Origin: Deltaproteobacteria bacterium
GTDB taxonomy: Bacteria > Desulfobacterota > Binatia > UBA12015
Length of the DNA: 32,347 nucleotides
Assembly (NCBI GenBank): GCA_016874715.1
Contig: VGTK01000053.1
Coordinates: 1-32,347 of the forward strand
Reading direction: 5' to 3'
Shown here: positions 1-7,876 of the stretch, piece after piece
Layout: every line of letters starts with the position of its first letter
How positions within the stretch are numbered: position 1 is the stretch's first letter
The notes under the pieces: generated by a model
Told to the model about the DNA's origin: nothing
The model's input: the letters and a program-made list of their open reading frames with translations, nothing else
Database searches by the model: none
Made by a program: the position numbers and the translations under genes

Positions 1-165
1 CGGACTTCTCGGCGGCGGCGCTAGGCGTCGGCGGACTTCTCGGCGGCGGCGCTCGGCGTCGGCGGACTTCTCGGCGGCGGCGCTCGGCGTCGGCGGACTT
101 CTCGGCGGCGGCGCTAGGCGTCGGCGGACTTCTCGGCGGCGGCGCTCGGCGTCGGCGGACTTCTC
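1..165. repeat. 31-bp tandem repeat array (array A)
   Basis: Five complete 31-bp direct repeats (units starting at 1, 32, 63, 94 and 125) and the first 10 bp of a sixth (156-165). The array runs off the left edge, so its real length is unknown. Units differ only at unit position 23, which is a in units 1 and 4 and c in units 2, 3 and 5. That hints at a 93-bp higher-order period. The array begins right at the stop codon of the minus-strand GST-like gene. On the minus strand it holds no ATG, GTG or TTG, and the a-variant creates a TAG. There are no spacers, so it is not a CRISPR. Confidence 0.95.
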
Positions 166-943
166 AGCCGTCGTCGGTGCAGTCGACCGGCAGCTCGAGG
201 TACTCGCGATAGACGGAGTCGCGGTGTGCGAGCAGAGCCGGATCGAGAGCGTCCCGGACCGATCCCGTCGCCGCGTAGAGCATGCGCAGCCCGGCCGGCA
301 TGGGACACTGCTCCGCCGGCAGCGGATCGAGCATCGCCGCGAACGTCGCCCAGTAGACGTCGAGCGCCGTCAGGTGCGTGCCGACCAGGAACCGACGCCC
401 CGCAAGACGCTGCCGCTCGAGCTGTGCGGCCAGCATGCGCAGGATCGCCACCACGCGCCGCGGCGCCGCCTCGGCGGCGTCGGCACCGTATCCGTACTTG
501 ACAGCGAGGCGACGCACGCCGGCAGGAGCGGCATCGCCCGCCGCAGCGAGGATCGGGTGCAGCATCATGAGCCGGCGTGACCAGCCGAGCCCCTGCTCGC
601 CGATGATCTCGTGGCAGAAGCCGAACATGCGCGCACGGTCCTCGGGGTCGTCGGGGATCAGCGGCGGCGTCGGCGCGAGGCGCTCGGCGAGGAACAGGAT
701 GCCGAGCGACGTCGAGCGCGGCGGCTCGTCGTTCCACACCGCGACCGGCGCGCTGGTCTGGTTGGTCCACGCGGCGAGCGCCGCGTTCTCGCCGCCGCCC
801 TCCTGGCGCACCGCGACGTACGGCAGGCGCTTGACGCGGAGAATGCCCTTCGCCGCCTCGCCCCAGGGGCCCGGGACTCCGGTGGTGAGAACGAGCCGGA
901 GACCCGGCAGTGTACGCGCCTGCTCGACGTCGACGAACTTCAT
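164..943 (-). CDS. Glutathione S-transferase-like protein
   Basis: A 259-residue soluble protein with the layout of the GST superfamily. An N-terminal thioredoxin-like part (about residues 1-85, beginning MKFVDVEQARTLPGLRLVL) is followed by a mostly helical C-terminal part containing RRFLVGTHLTALDVYWATF, the usual GST fold signature near an N-capping Asp. The start at 943 is chosen because GGGAGG lies 9 nt upstream; the frame stays open to 1015 but without a ribosome site. No N-terminal catalytic Ser or Cys motif can be named with confidence, so glutathione dependence and substrate are unknown. It is the last of three minus-strand genes after an acyl-CoA ligase and an AhpD-like protein, with a 175-bp gap to the latter. 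Its stop codon sits at the edge of the tandem array. Confidence 0.65.
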   Translation of the reverse strand: MKFVDVEQARTLPGLRLVLTTGVPGPWGEAAKGILRVKRLPYVAVRQEGGGENAALAAWTNQTSAPVAVWNDEPPRSTSLGILFLAERLAPTPPLIPDDPEDRARMFGFCHEIIGEQGLGWSRRLMMLHPILAAAGDAAPAGVRRLAVKYGYGADAAEAAPRRVVAILRMLAAQLERQRLAGRRFLVGTHLTALDVYWATFAAMLDPLPAEQCPMPAGLRMLYAATGSVRDALDPALLAHRDSVYREYLELPVDCTDDG

Positions 944-1118
944 GGCGCGCAACCTCCCGCGTCGGCGCCACGAGCGCAAGCAGGCACGACGCGTCACGCC
1001 CGGCGCGTCACGCACGGCGCGCGCGAGCTCTTGTCCGCGCTGCCGTCGCCGAGCTCACGGGCTCGCGCCCCCTGCCGGGCTCGTGGCGGAGCGCGCTCGA
1101 GATCGATCCCGTGAGCCC

Positions 1119-1451
1119 TCAGGCCTCGTCGAACAGCTTGAGCGCGAGCGTGCCGTGCGTCGCGGCCGCACCGGCGCGCAGCGCCGCGGCGAGGAACGTC
1201 GCCTCGGCGATCTCCTCGCGGGTCGCGCCGTTCTTCTTCGCGGCCTTCGCGTGCGCCTCGATGCAGTACGGACACTGCGTCGTCAGCGCGACCGCGACCG
1301 CGATCAGCTCGCGGTACTTGCGCGGAATCGCGCCATCCTCGCGGGCGACGGTCTTCTCGAGGCCGAGCCAGGCGTCGAACTCGGTCGGTGCGAGCTGCTT
1401 CAGCTCGCGCAGGCGCTTCACGTCGGACGGGTCGTGGTAGTGATCGGCCAT
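1119..1451 (-). CDS. AhpD-like / carboxymuconolactone decarboxylase family protein
   Basis: A 110-residue single-domain protein of the CMD/AhpD fold. The redox signature is clear: an ELIAVAVALTTQCPYCIEAHAKAA stretch in which the CxxC pair and the His four residues after the second Cys match the alkylhydroperoxidase AhpD active site. The family uses the Cys pair to reduce hydroperoxides or works as a small thiol oxidoreductase; the actual partner is not visible here. The start has AGGAA/GGAGG about 8 nt upstream. It follows the acyl-CoA synthetase gene with a gap of 21 bp on the same strand, so the two are very likely one transcript. A role in handling peroxides made during lipid oxidation is inference. 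Confidence 0.85.
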   Translation of the reverse strand: MADHYHDPSDVKRLRELKQLAPTEFDAWLGLEKTVAREDGAIPRKYRELIAVAVALTTQCPYCIEAHAKAAKKNGATREEIAEATFLAAALRAGAAATHGTLALKLFDEA

Positions 1452-1472
1452 CGCTCGGTTCCTCCGCCCGTC

Positions 1473-3293
1473 CTACCGATCCAGCAGGTCCAGCTTCTCG
1501 CGCTCGGCGAACTCCTTGCGGAGCGCTTCGTAGTCCGGCCGCGTGAGCTTTCTGTACGTCGCATCACCCCGCCGGCGGAACCAGACCGGCGCCTCGTCGC
1601 CCAGGCGGTTCAGGTCGAAGTGCAGCTTCTTCAGGTTGCGCACCAGGATCTTCTCCGTCTGCGTGTACTCGAACTCGTCGACCACGCGGACGAAGTCCGG
1701 GAACCACTTGCGGTCCATGCCGCCGCCGGTGATCTGCGACTCGCAGAAGCCGAAGAACGCCTGCGGATCGAAGGTCGCGCCCGGACGGAGCTTCAGCGCC
1801 GTCATCACCAGCTCGTCCGACACCGAGCAGGGCACGCCGTACGCGGCTGCGAGCACGATGTCGGCTTGCTCCTGGACGAGGCGCGCAACCTGCAGCGCCG
1901 AGAAGTTCTCGCCGTCCTTGCGGATCCAGTCGTCGGTGCGGCCGTCGAAGAACAGGTAGCGCACATCGTCGCGCACCAGCATGTGGCCGAGATCGCCCGA
2001 GTGGTAGACGCCGTCGCGGTACTTGGAGCTGTTCGCCGACGGGTTGTCGAAGTAGCCCTGGAAGAGGCCCGTGTCCTCGGCGACGCGGCAGATCTCGCCG
2101 ACGGCGTCGGCGTAGTTGGTGATCTTGCCGTCGGCATCGAGAACGGCGGGCGGGCACTCCTTGCCCTTCTCGTTGAGGATCTTGACGGCGGCGTCGGCGA
2201 CCGCGCCGACCGACCCGCGCGGGTCGCCCTTCTTGCGGAAGGTGCTGATCGCCGCTTCCGTCGAGCCGTAGAGCTCGAACATGTCCTCGAGGCCGAGCCA
2301 CTTCATGAAGCGCTCGATGTCGGGGGCCGCAGCACCGTTGCCGATCGCGTACTGGAGCTTGTTCTTCGGGTCGTTCGCGACCTCGGCGAGGATCCTCGCC
2401 TCGTCGCCGCCGTACTGCTTCTCGATCGCGCCCAGCACGTAGTGCACCGGCTCGCCGACGTAGTTCCAGTACGTGACACCGTGACGGATGACGTCCGGCA
2501 CGAACGAGCTCGCGCTGAAGCGCTCGCGCATCGCGAGCTGGCCGCCGACGTGGAACGCGGGCATGAAGCCGAGAAAGATCGCGTTCGAGTGGAAGAGCGG
2601 CATGCACGCGTAACCGATGTCGTCCGAGCCGAGCTGCAGGTTGCCCGACACCGCCATGCCGATCAGCAGCAGCTTCGCGTGGTTGTTGAGAATGCCCTTC
2701 GGCAGCCCGGTGGTCCCCGAGGTGTAGATGACCATCAAGGGGTTGGTCGCCTCGACCTTGACGTCCGGCCTCGCGAACGTCTTGCCGATCGCGCCGATCT
2801 CGGAATCGACGCTCTCCATCAGGTCGACGCCGGCGAGCTCGCTCGCGCCGTCGGTGCGGAGAAAGAGGATGTTCTCGGGCTGGAGCTGGGTCAGCTGCGA
2901 GCGGACCTTCTGCACCTCTTCCTGCAGCCGCTGGTCGACCACCAGTACGCGCGCGCGCGACTGGTTGAGCACGCCGGCGAGCGTCTCGCCGCGCAGCCCC
3001 GTGTTGACGCCGAACAGCGACAGCCCTGCGTAGCCGCACGCACCGTAGAGCGACAGCAGCTCGAGGTGGTTCTCGAGCAGCATCGCGACGTGGCCGGGAC
3101 GCGCGTCGTCGATGTGGCCGAGGCGCCGCAGCAGGAACTGCGACAGCCGCACGCACTCGTCGCGGTAGCGGCGGTACGTCCACGTGCGGTCGTGCTGGTG
3201 CAGGAACGGGCGGTCTCCGAGCTCGGCGTGCTGAGCGCGGGCCTCGATCTGCGAGCCGAGGTCGAACGGTGCTTCGAAGCTGAAGGCTGCCAT
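1473..3293 (-). CDS. Long-chain / very-long-chain fatty acyl-CoA synthetase (FadD6/SLC27-like)
   Basis: A 606-residue ANL-superfamily adenylate-forming enzyme, full length, that activates a carboxylic acid to its CoA thioester with ATP. Visible motifs: the phosphate-binding loop YTSGTTGLPKG (about 190-200), the acyl-adenylate motif YGSTEA (342-347), SGDLGH (432-437) with the hinge-region FFDGRTDDWIRKDGENFS (448-465), and the C-terminal catalytic Lys in TQTEKILVRNL (about 548). YGSTE rather than YGMTE, and the spacing, resemble the fatty-acid-transport/very-long-chain synthetase group, so steroid-side-chain or long-chain acids are possible substrates. The start at 3293 was chosen because the protein match begins there. 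A TATAGT box lies 9 nt upstream and no Shine-Dalgarno is seen, which suggests leaderless translation. First gene of the FadD-AhpD-GST set. Confidence 0.9.
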   Translation of the reverse strand: MAAFSFEAPFDLGSQIEARAQHAELGDRPFLHQHDRTWTYRRYRDECVRLSQFLLRRLGHIDDARPGHVAMLLENHLELLSLYGACGYAGLSLFGVNTGLRGETLAGVLNQSRARVLVVDQRLQEEVQKVRSQLTQLQPENILFLRTDGASELAGVDLMESVDSEIGAIGKTFARPDVKVEATNPLMVIYTSGTTGLPKGILNNHAKLLLIGMAVSGNLQLGSDDIGYACMPLFHSNAIFLGFMPAFHVGGQLAMRERFSASSFVPDVIRHGVTYWNYVGEPVHYVLGAIEKQYGGDEARILAEVANDPKNKLQYAIGNGAAAPDIERFMKWLGLEDMFELYGSTEAAISTFRKKGDPRGSVGAVADAAVKILNEKGKECPPAVLDADGKITNYADAVGEICRVAEDTGLFQGYFDNPSANSSKYRDGVYHSGDLGHMLVRDDVRYLFFDGRTDDWIRKDGENFSALQVARLVQEQADIVLAAAYGVPCSVSDELVMTALKLRPGATFDPQAFFGFCESQITGGGMDRKWFPDFVRVVDEFEYTQTEKILVRNLKKLHFDLNRLGDEAPVWFRRRGDATYRKLTRPDYEALRKEFAEREKLDLLDR

Positions 3294-3302
3294 AGGCCGC
3301 GG

Positions 3303-3308
3303 ACTATA
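3303..3308 (-). promoter_or_regulatory. Probable -10 box of the acyl-CoA synthetase gene
   Basis: On the minus strand the sequence TATAGT stands out in an otherwise G+C-rich stretch and ends 9 nt before the ATG at 3293. A transcript from it would start only a few bases before, or at, the start codon, so the mRNA would be leaderless or nearly so. The expected -35 region (about 3326-3331) reads TGGTCG and matches the consensus poorly. This is a motif call only. Confidence 0.45.
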
Positions 3309-3463
3309 GCGAAGTCGGCCGGCGCCGACCACGGCCGCCCGGCGCGTCCGACGCGGCCCGTGCCGCGCCGCGTCGTCGAGCAGGTCGGCACCCGCCCCAC
3401 GGAGAACCTCCGGGCGCCGAGATCCCTTGACGACACCGGGGCCGGTGTGCGCCGAGCGCCACC

Positions 3464-4615
3464 ATGAAGAGCTCCCGCGCGCCCGCACGGCACCTCGGGA
3501 TGCTCGGCGTCGTCGTGGCGCTGGTCGTCACTCTGACAACGAGCGCGGCTGCGGCCGGCATCACGCGCTGCGTGAAGCCCGGCGGCGCCGACGGCTGTGA
3601 CGCGTCGATCCAGAGTGCGGTCGACGCCGCCGCGAGCCTCGGAGCGACGGTGAGCAGCGCGCTCATCGACGTCCACCCGGGAGTCTACGCAGAGGCCGTC
3701 GACGTTCCGGCCGGAGCGGTGCTGACGATCCGCGGTGTCGGCCCGGCGTCGAGCCAGATCGTGGACGGCTCCACGACTGCTGCCGTCGCCGTCTTCCTCG
3801 CGGCCCACGGGGACACCAGGATCCGCCGCACGCGGCTCACGCTCGTCGACCTCACCATCACCGGCGGCAGCCGCGGGATCGAGGTCGGGCAACGCGCCGA
3901 TCTGCTGGTGCAGCGCTGCCTCGTGCACGACAATGCGGGCAACGGCGTGGCCGTCCTCTCCAGGGCGACGATCGTCGACAGCGACGTGTTCGCGAACGGC
4001 CGCGGCGCGCAGGTGGGCTGGCACGCCGCAGCCACGCTGCGCGGCACGTCGGTGCGCGACAACGGCGGCATCGACGTCTACGGCGGCGGCATCGACGTCC
4101 ACGGCGGACGCGTCACGCTCGAGAACTGCACCGTCAGCGGCAACCAGGGTGTCGTCGGCGCCGGGATCCGCGCGAACCTCGTCAACGGCAACTTCCCGAC
4201 CTTCCCGCGCATCGACATCCGCTACTCCACCATCGCGAGCAACACCGCGACCTGGAGCGGCGGCGGCATCCAAGCCACCGGCGATGCCCGCCGCATCCGG
4301 CTGCAGGGCGCGTTGATCGCCGACAACGTCGCACCCAGCGAGCCGGACTGCGCCACCTCCTTCTATCCGCCGCTGCTCGATCGCGGCTCGAGCCTCGTCG
4401 AGACGCCCGGCAGTTGCCTCGCCGTCCCGTCGACCAGGAGCTTCTACGGCGTCGACCCGATGCTCGGACCGCTGGCCGACAACGGCGGCCCGGGCTGGAC
4501 GCACCTGCCGGCACCCGGCAGCCCCGCGCGCGGCGTCGCGATCCGCGCCTGCCCGCGGAACGACCAGCGCGGCGTACTGCGGGCGCGGCCCTGCACGATC
4601 GGGGCGGTCGAGTAG
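3464..4615 (+). CDS. Secreted right-handed beta-helix protein with choice-of-anchor Q-type C-terminus
   Basis: A 383-residue protein with a Sec signal peptide (residues 1-31; basic start, hydrophobic core VVVALVVTLTTSAAAA). An ADGCDASIQSAVDAA segment follows, then a ladder of degenerate turns such as VTLENCTVSGNQGVVGAGI and IDIRYSTIASNTATWSGGGI. These are typical of parallel beta-helix (pectate-lyase-like) repeats. The C-terminus, DPMLGPLADNGGPGWTHLP through to the CPRNDQRGVLR and GAVE end, matches the choice-of-anchor Q domain pattern. No lyase catalytic residues could be assigned, so an enzymatic role is not claimed; a surface or extracellular binding role is inferred. The stop is TAG, and the convergent P450 ends only 3 bp away. 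The start has only a weak ribosome-binding site. Confidence 0.85.
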   Translation: MKSSRAPARHLGMLGVVVALVVTLTTSAAAAGITRCVKPGGADGCDASIQSAVDAAASLGATVSSALIDVHPGVYAEAVDVPAGAVLTIRGVGPASSQIVDGSTTAAVAVFLAAHGDTRIRRTRLTLVDLTITGGSRGIEVGQRADLLVQRCLVHDNAGNGVAVLSRATIVDSDVFANGRGAQVGWHAAATLRGTSVRDNGGIDVYGGGIDVHGGRVTLENCTVSGNQGVVGAGIRANLVNGNFPTFPRIDIRYSTIASNTATWSGGGIQATGDARRIRLQGALIADNVAPSEPDCATSFYPPLLDRGSSLVETPGSCLAVPSTRSFYGVDPMLGPLADNGGPGWTHLPAPGSPARGVAIRACPRNDQRGVLRARPCTIGAVE

Positions 4616-4618
4616 CGC

Positions 4619-5851
4619 TCAGCCGAACAGCACCGGCAGCTCGCGCGGCGCGCGGAACGTGAGCCCGCTGACGTGCACGTCCGCCGCCGCCGGGTCGAGG
4701 CGCAGGTCGGGCAGCCGGTCGAGCAGCGCGTTCAGCGCGACGGTCGTCTCCATGCGCGCGAGGTGCATGCCGAGGCAGGTGTGCGGTCCGAACGCGAACG
4801 CCATGTGCTGCTTGCCCTCGCGGCGGATGTCGAAGCGGTCGGGATCGCTCCAGCGCTTCGGGTCGCGGTTCGCGGCCCCCATGCACACGCTCACGACGGT
4901 GCCGGCCGGCACGGTCACGCCGTCGATCACCGTGTCGCGCGTGCAGGTGCGCGCGATGCCGGTGAGCGGCGGCTCCCAGCGCAGGCCCTCCTCGATCGCG
5001 GCGCGCATCAGGCTCCGGTCGGCGCGCAGCGCGTCGAGCTGCGCGGGGCTCGTGAGCAGGCCGAACAGCAGGTTGCTCGAAGAGCGGTACGTCGTCTCGG
5101 CGCCCGCCGGCAGCAGCAGGCGGAGAAACGCGTACACCTCCTCGTCGGTGAGCCGCTGCCCGTCGAGCTCGGCGTGCGCCAGCACGCTGATCACGTCGTC
5201 CTTCGGGTCGGCGCGACGCTCGGCGAGGATGCCGGCGAAGTAGTCGCGCAGTGCCACCGACGCGTTGAAGCCGCGCTCGATGTCGGTCGCGATGCTGATC
5301 AGCTCGACCGCGCGGCGGTGGAACTCGGGCAGGTCCCTCTCCGGCAGCCCGAGCATGCCCGCGATCACCATGATCGGAAACGGAAACGTCAGCTCGCGCA
5401 CCAGCTCTGCGCGGCCGCGGCCCGCAAAGGCGTCGATGAGGCGATGGACGATCGGCGCGACCAGCTCACGCTCCCACTTCTCCATCGCCTTCAGCGTGAA
5501 GGCCTGCTGGATCAGCAGGCGGTAGCGGTGGTGCTCGGGCTCGTCCATCTCGAGGATCGAGTGCCCCATGACGAGCCCCATGGTCTCGCCGTAGCCGGCC
5601 GACGAGAACGTCTCGCCGTCGAGCAGCACCTGTGACACCGCCTCGTAGCTCAGCGCGACGTAGTACCGGTCGTCCTTCGCGGTCATGATCTGCGGCATCG
5701 GCGGCAGGCCGAACGCCTCCTCGAGGCGCCCGCGGTAGAACGGCCCCTGCTCGCGGAGCTTCGCGAACGTCGCGTACGGGTCGCGCACCGTGCCGATGCC
5801 GGCCGCAGCGTCGAACGCCGCGAAGGGGTCGTGCTGGTCGTCGTGCTGCAT
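4619..5851 (-). CDS. Cytochrome P450
   Basis: A 410-residue soluble bacterial P450, complete. Oxygen-activating I-helix motif AGAETT (249-254), K-helix ExxR as E288-x-x-R291 in EEGLRWEPP, and haem-binding loop AFAFGPHTCLG with the proximal ligand Cys359. It inserts one oxygen atom from O2 into an organic substrate using electrons from a ferredoxin/reductase pair that is not encoded in this window. The substrate cannot be read from sequence; the neighbouring lipid genes suggest a lipid or sterol-like compound (inference). The start at 5851 has AGGAGG about 8 nt upstream. The frame stays open a further 274 codons upstream, but that is the shadow of the enoyl-CoA hydratase gene. Divergent from that gene across 93 bp, which must hold both promoters. 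Confidence 0.95.
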   Translation of the reverse strand: MQHDDQHDPFAAFDAAAGIGTVRDPYATFAKLREQGPFYRGRLEEAFGLPPMPQIMTAKDDRYYVALSYEAVSQVLLDGETFSSAGYGETMGLVMGHSILEMDEPEHHRYRLLIQQAFTLKAMEKWERELVAPIVHRLIDAFAGRGRAELVRELTFPFPIMVIAGMLGLPERDLPEFHRRAVELISIATDIERGFNASVALRDYFAGILAERRADPKDDVISVLAHAELDGQRLTDEEVYAFLRLLLPAGAETTYRSSSNLLFGLLTSPAQLDALRADRSLMRAAIEEGLRWEPPLTGIARTCTRDTVIDGVTVPAGTVVSVCMGAANRDPKRWSDPDRFDIRREGKQHMAFAFGPHTCLGMHLARMETTVALNALLDRLPDLRLDPAAADVHVSGLTFRAPRELPVLFG

Positions 5852-5944
5852 CGCGTGCCTCCTGCCCTCGTCACGCACGTCTATCACGCGGCTGCGACGA
5901 GCCAGAAGTGCCGCGCGCGGCAGGTTGCAAAGGAGCCCGCGGCG

Positions 5945-6766
5945 ATGCAGTCCAGAGGCATGGCCGAACCCGTGCTGCTGGTGTCGAAGAACGACGGCGT
6001 GACGACCGTCACGCTGAACCGTCCGCAGGCGATGAACGCGCTGTCGCGCGAGCTGCGCCGTGCGCTCATCAAGACCTTTCACGATCTGGGCAACGATCCC
6101 GACACGCGCGTCGTCATCCTTACCGGGTCCGGCCGCGCGTTCTGCGCGGGGCTCGACCTCAAGGAGCTCGGCGGCGAGGTCGCGAGCCCGGCGAAGAATG
6201 AAGTGGAGAACGCCGTCGCGGGCGGCGACCTCGTGCAGGCGCTCGCACGCCTCGAGCAACCGATCATCGGCGCGATCAACGGCTTCGCGATCACCGGCGG
6301 CTTCGAGCTGGCGCTCGCGTGCGACCTGCTGATCGCGTCGACGGAAGCGCGCTTCGCCGACACGCATGCGCGCGTCGGCATCATGCCGGGCTGGGGGCTC
6401 AGCCAGAAGCTGTCGCGCGCGATCGGCATCTACCGCGCGAAGGAGCTGTCGCTCACCGGCAACTACCTGCCCGCGGACCAGGCCGCCGCGTGGGGCCTCG
6501 TGAGCCGTGTCGTGGCACCGGCCGAGCTGCTGCCGACCTGCGAGAAGCTCGCGCGCGACATGCTGTCGTGCGACCCGGTCGTGCTGCGGTCCTACAAGAA
6601 GGTCATCGACGACGGCTTCGCGCAGAGCTTCGCCGACGGCATGCGCATCGAGGCCGAGGCGTCGCGCCGCCACGTCGGCAGCGTCGCGCCGGAGACCATC
6701 GCGCAGCGGCGCGCGGCCGTGCAGGAGCGCGGTCGCAGCCAGTCGCGCGGCGGCGACGGCGCGTGA
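5945..6766 (+). CDS. Enoyl-CoA hydratase/isomerase family protein (crotonase fold)
   Basis: A 273-residue crotonase-superfamily protein acting on acyl-CoA thioesters. The oxyanion-hole segments are present: GRAFCAGLDLKEL and NGFAITGGFELALACDL, the latter with the first catalytic Glu (E of GGFELA). At the position of the second catalytic Glu of classical hydratases the sequence reads FADTHARVGIMPGWGLS, i.e. His instead of Glu. Many actinobacterial EchA-type paralogues show this form, so true hydration is uncertain. The start at 5945 is preferred because AAAGGAG lies 9 nt upstream; an alternative ATG at 5960 has a weaker site. The stop overlaps the BluB start by 4 bp (GTGA), so the two are translationally coupled. 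Confidence 0.88.
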   Translation: MQSRGMAEPVLLVSKNDGVTTVTLNRPQAMNALSRELRRALIKTFHDLGNDPDTRVVILTGSGRAFCAGLDLKELGGEVASPAKNEVENAVAGGDLVQALARLEQPIIGAINGFAITGGFELALACDLLIASTEARFADTHARVGIMPGWGLSQKLSRAIGIYRAKELSLTGNYLPADQAAAWGLVSRVVAPAELLPTCEKLARDMLSCDPVVLRSYKKVIDDGFAQSFADGMRIEAEASRRHVGSVAPETIAQRRAAVQERGRSQSRGGDGA

Positions 6767-7458
6767 ACGACGACCGCGCGATCCTCGTCCCGCAGGAGAC
6801 CGCGGCGTTCGGGGACGACGCGCGCCACGCGATCTACGAGGTCATCCGCACGCGCCGCGACGTCCGGCACTTCGCGCCGGGACGAGACGTCGCGGCGGAC
6901 GTCCTCGAGCGCATCCTCGAAGCCGCGCACCACGCACCGAGCGTCGGCTTCTCGCAGCCGTGGGGCTTCGTCCTCGTGCGCGACACGGCGCAGCGGACGC
7001 GCATCCGCGACAGCTTTCTCCGCTGCCACGAGCGCGAGGCCGAGCGCTTCCCCGAGCCACGCCGCACGCAGTACCGCTCGTTCCGGCTCGAGGGCATCGT
7101 CGACGCGGCACTGAACGTCTGCGTCGTGGTCGATCTCCGGCCGCGAGACGAGGCCGTGCTGGGCGCGAGCGCGGCGCCGGAGATGCTGCGCTTCAGCGCC
7201 TGCTGCGCGGTGCAGAACCTCTGGCTCGCGGCACGCGCGGAGGGCATCGGCGTCGGCTGGGTGAGCATCGTCGAGCCCGGTGTGCTGCGCGACGAGCTCG
7301 CCCTGCCCGACGGTGTCGAGCCGGTCGCCTACCTCTGCGTCGGGCACCCGGTCGCGTTCCGCTCGCAGCCGATGCTCGAGGAGCTGCACTGGAAGCCGCG
7401 GCGCGCGCTCGCCGACGTCGTGCACGACGGCGGCCGCTTCCGCGACCGCACGCCGTGA
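6763..7458 (+). CDS. bluB: 5,6-dimethylbenzimidazole synthase (BluB)
   Basis: A 231-residue flavin-destroying member of the nitroreductase fold. It converts reduced FMN and O2 into 5,6-dimethylbenzimidazole, the lower ligand of vitamin B12. Family signatures are well kept: IRTRRDVRHF with the catalytic Asp (D33), EAAHHAPSVGFSQPWGFVLVRD, LEGIVDAALNVCVVVD, and CCAVQNLWLAARAEGIGVGWVSI carrying the active-site Ser (S168). It begins with GTG overlapping the previous stop (GTGA) and has little Shine-Dalgarno of its own, so it depends on coupling to the enoyl-CoA hydratase gene. The enzyme links this operon to the cobalamin-dependent metH about 13 kb downstream. Other cobalamin synthesis genes are not in this window. 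Confidence 0.92.
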   Translation: MNDDRAILVPQETAAFGDDARHAIYEVIRTRRDVRHFAPGRDVAADVLERILEAAHHAPSVGFSQPWGFVLVRDTAQRTRIRDSFLRCHEREAERFPEPRRTQYRSFRLEGIVDAALNVCVVVDLRPRDEAVLGASAAPEMLRFSACCAVQNLWLAARAEGIGVGWVSIVEPGVLRDELALPDGVEPVAYLCVGHPVAFRSQPMLEELHWKPRRALADVVHDGGRFRDRTP

Positions 7459-7555
7459 CGCGGCGGCTTTCACGGCCCCGACGGCAGCCGGGATCTGCCG
7501 CCCGGTCGCGCATTCCGGTTGCGCACGAGCCGGCACCACACTGGAGGAGCTTGCC

Positions 7556-7876
7556 GTGGCGCTGCAGCGCTTTCCTCTCTGTCGCCGCGACGAGCTCGAG
7601 CGCTCGCGCGTCGTCACACGCTGGCTGAACGATCTGCGAGACGAGGTGACCGCCGTGCTGCTCGACGGGCGCATCCTGGCGCGCTCGTCGGTGTGCCCGC
7701 GCTTCGCGGGCGAGTTCACGGTCGATCTCGCCGCACGGCGCTTTCGCTGCAAATGGCACGCCTGGGAGTTCGACATCGAGAGCGGGCGCTGCGTGTCGAA
7801 CGGGTTCAAGGGGTGCCTGCGGCGCTACGAGACGGACGAGCAGGACGGCATGATCGCCGTGCTCTACGACGGATGA
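7556..7876 (+). CDS. Small Rieske-type [2Fe-2S] domain protein with one ligand replaced
   Basis: A 106-residue protein the size of a Rieske ferredoxin or of the Rieske half of an oxygenase alpha subunit. It reads as the fold: LCRRDELERSRV, VLLDGRILARSSVCPRFAGEF, then RRFRCKWHAWEFDIESGRC and a closing DGMIAVLYDG strand. The second ligand pair CxxH (C65, H68) is intact. The first, normally CxH, is C47-P-R49, an Arg where a cluster-binding His is expected. One base change (cac to cgc) would explain it. The start is GTG at 7556 with GGAGGAG about 7 nt upstream. Its stop overlaps the next start by 4 bp (ATGA). With the downstream gene it looks like a Rieske oxygenase divided at the domain boundary. 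Whether it binds a cluster is uncertain. Confidence 0.7.
   Translation: MALQRFPLCRRDELERSRVVTRWLNDLRDEVTAVLLDGRILARSSVCPRFAGEFTVDLAARRFRCKWHAWEFDIESGRCVSNGFKGCLRRYETDEQDGMIAVLYDG

Noticed and set aside
1..165. CRISPR array
   Set aside because: Units follow each other without spacers and no cas gene is nearby; this is a plain tandem repeat.
378..3467. A 1,029-codon open frame on the plus strand opposite the GST and acyl-CoA synthetase genes
   Set aside because: Arg/Ala/Val-rich antisense shadow with no recognisable domain; the minus-strand genes have clear motifs and ribosome sites.
5852..6673. N-terminal extension of the P450 frame by 274 codons
   Set aside because: It is antisense to the enoyl-CoA hydratase; the P450 match and the AGGAGG site place the start at 5851.
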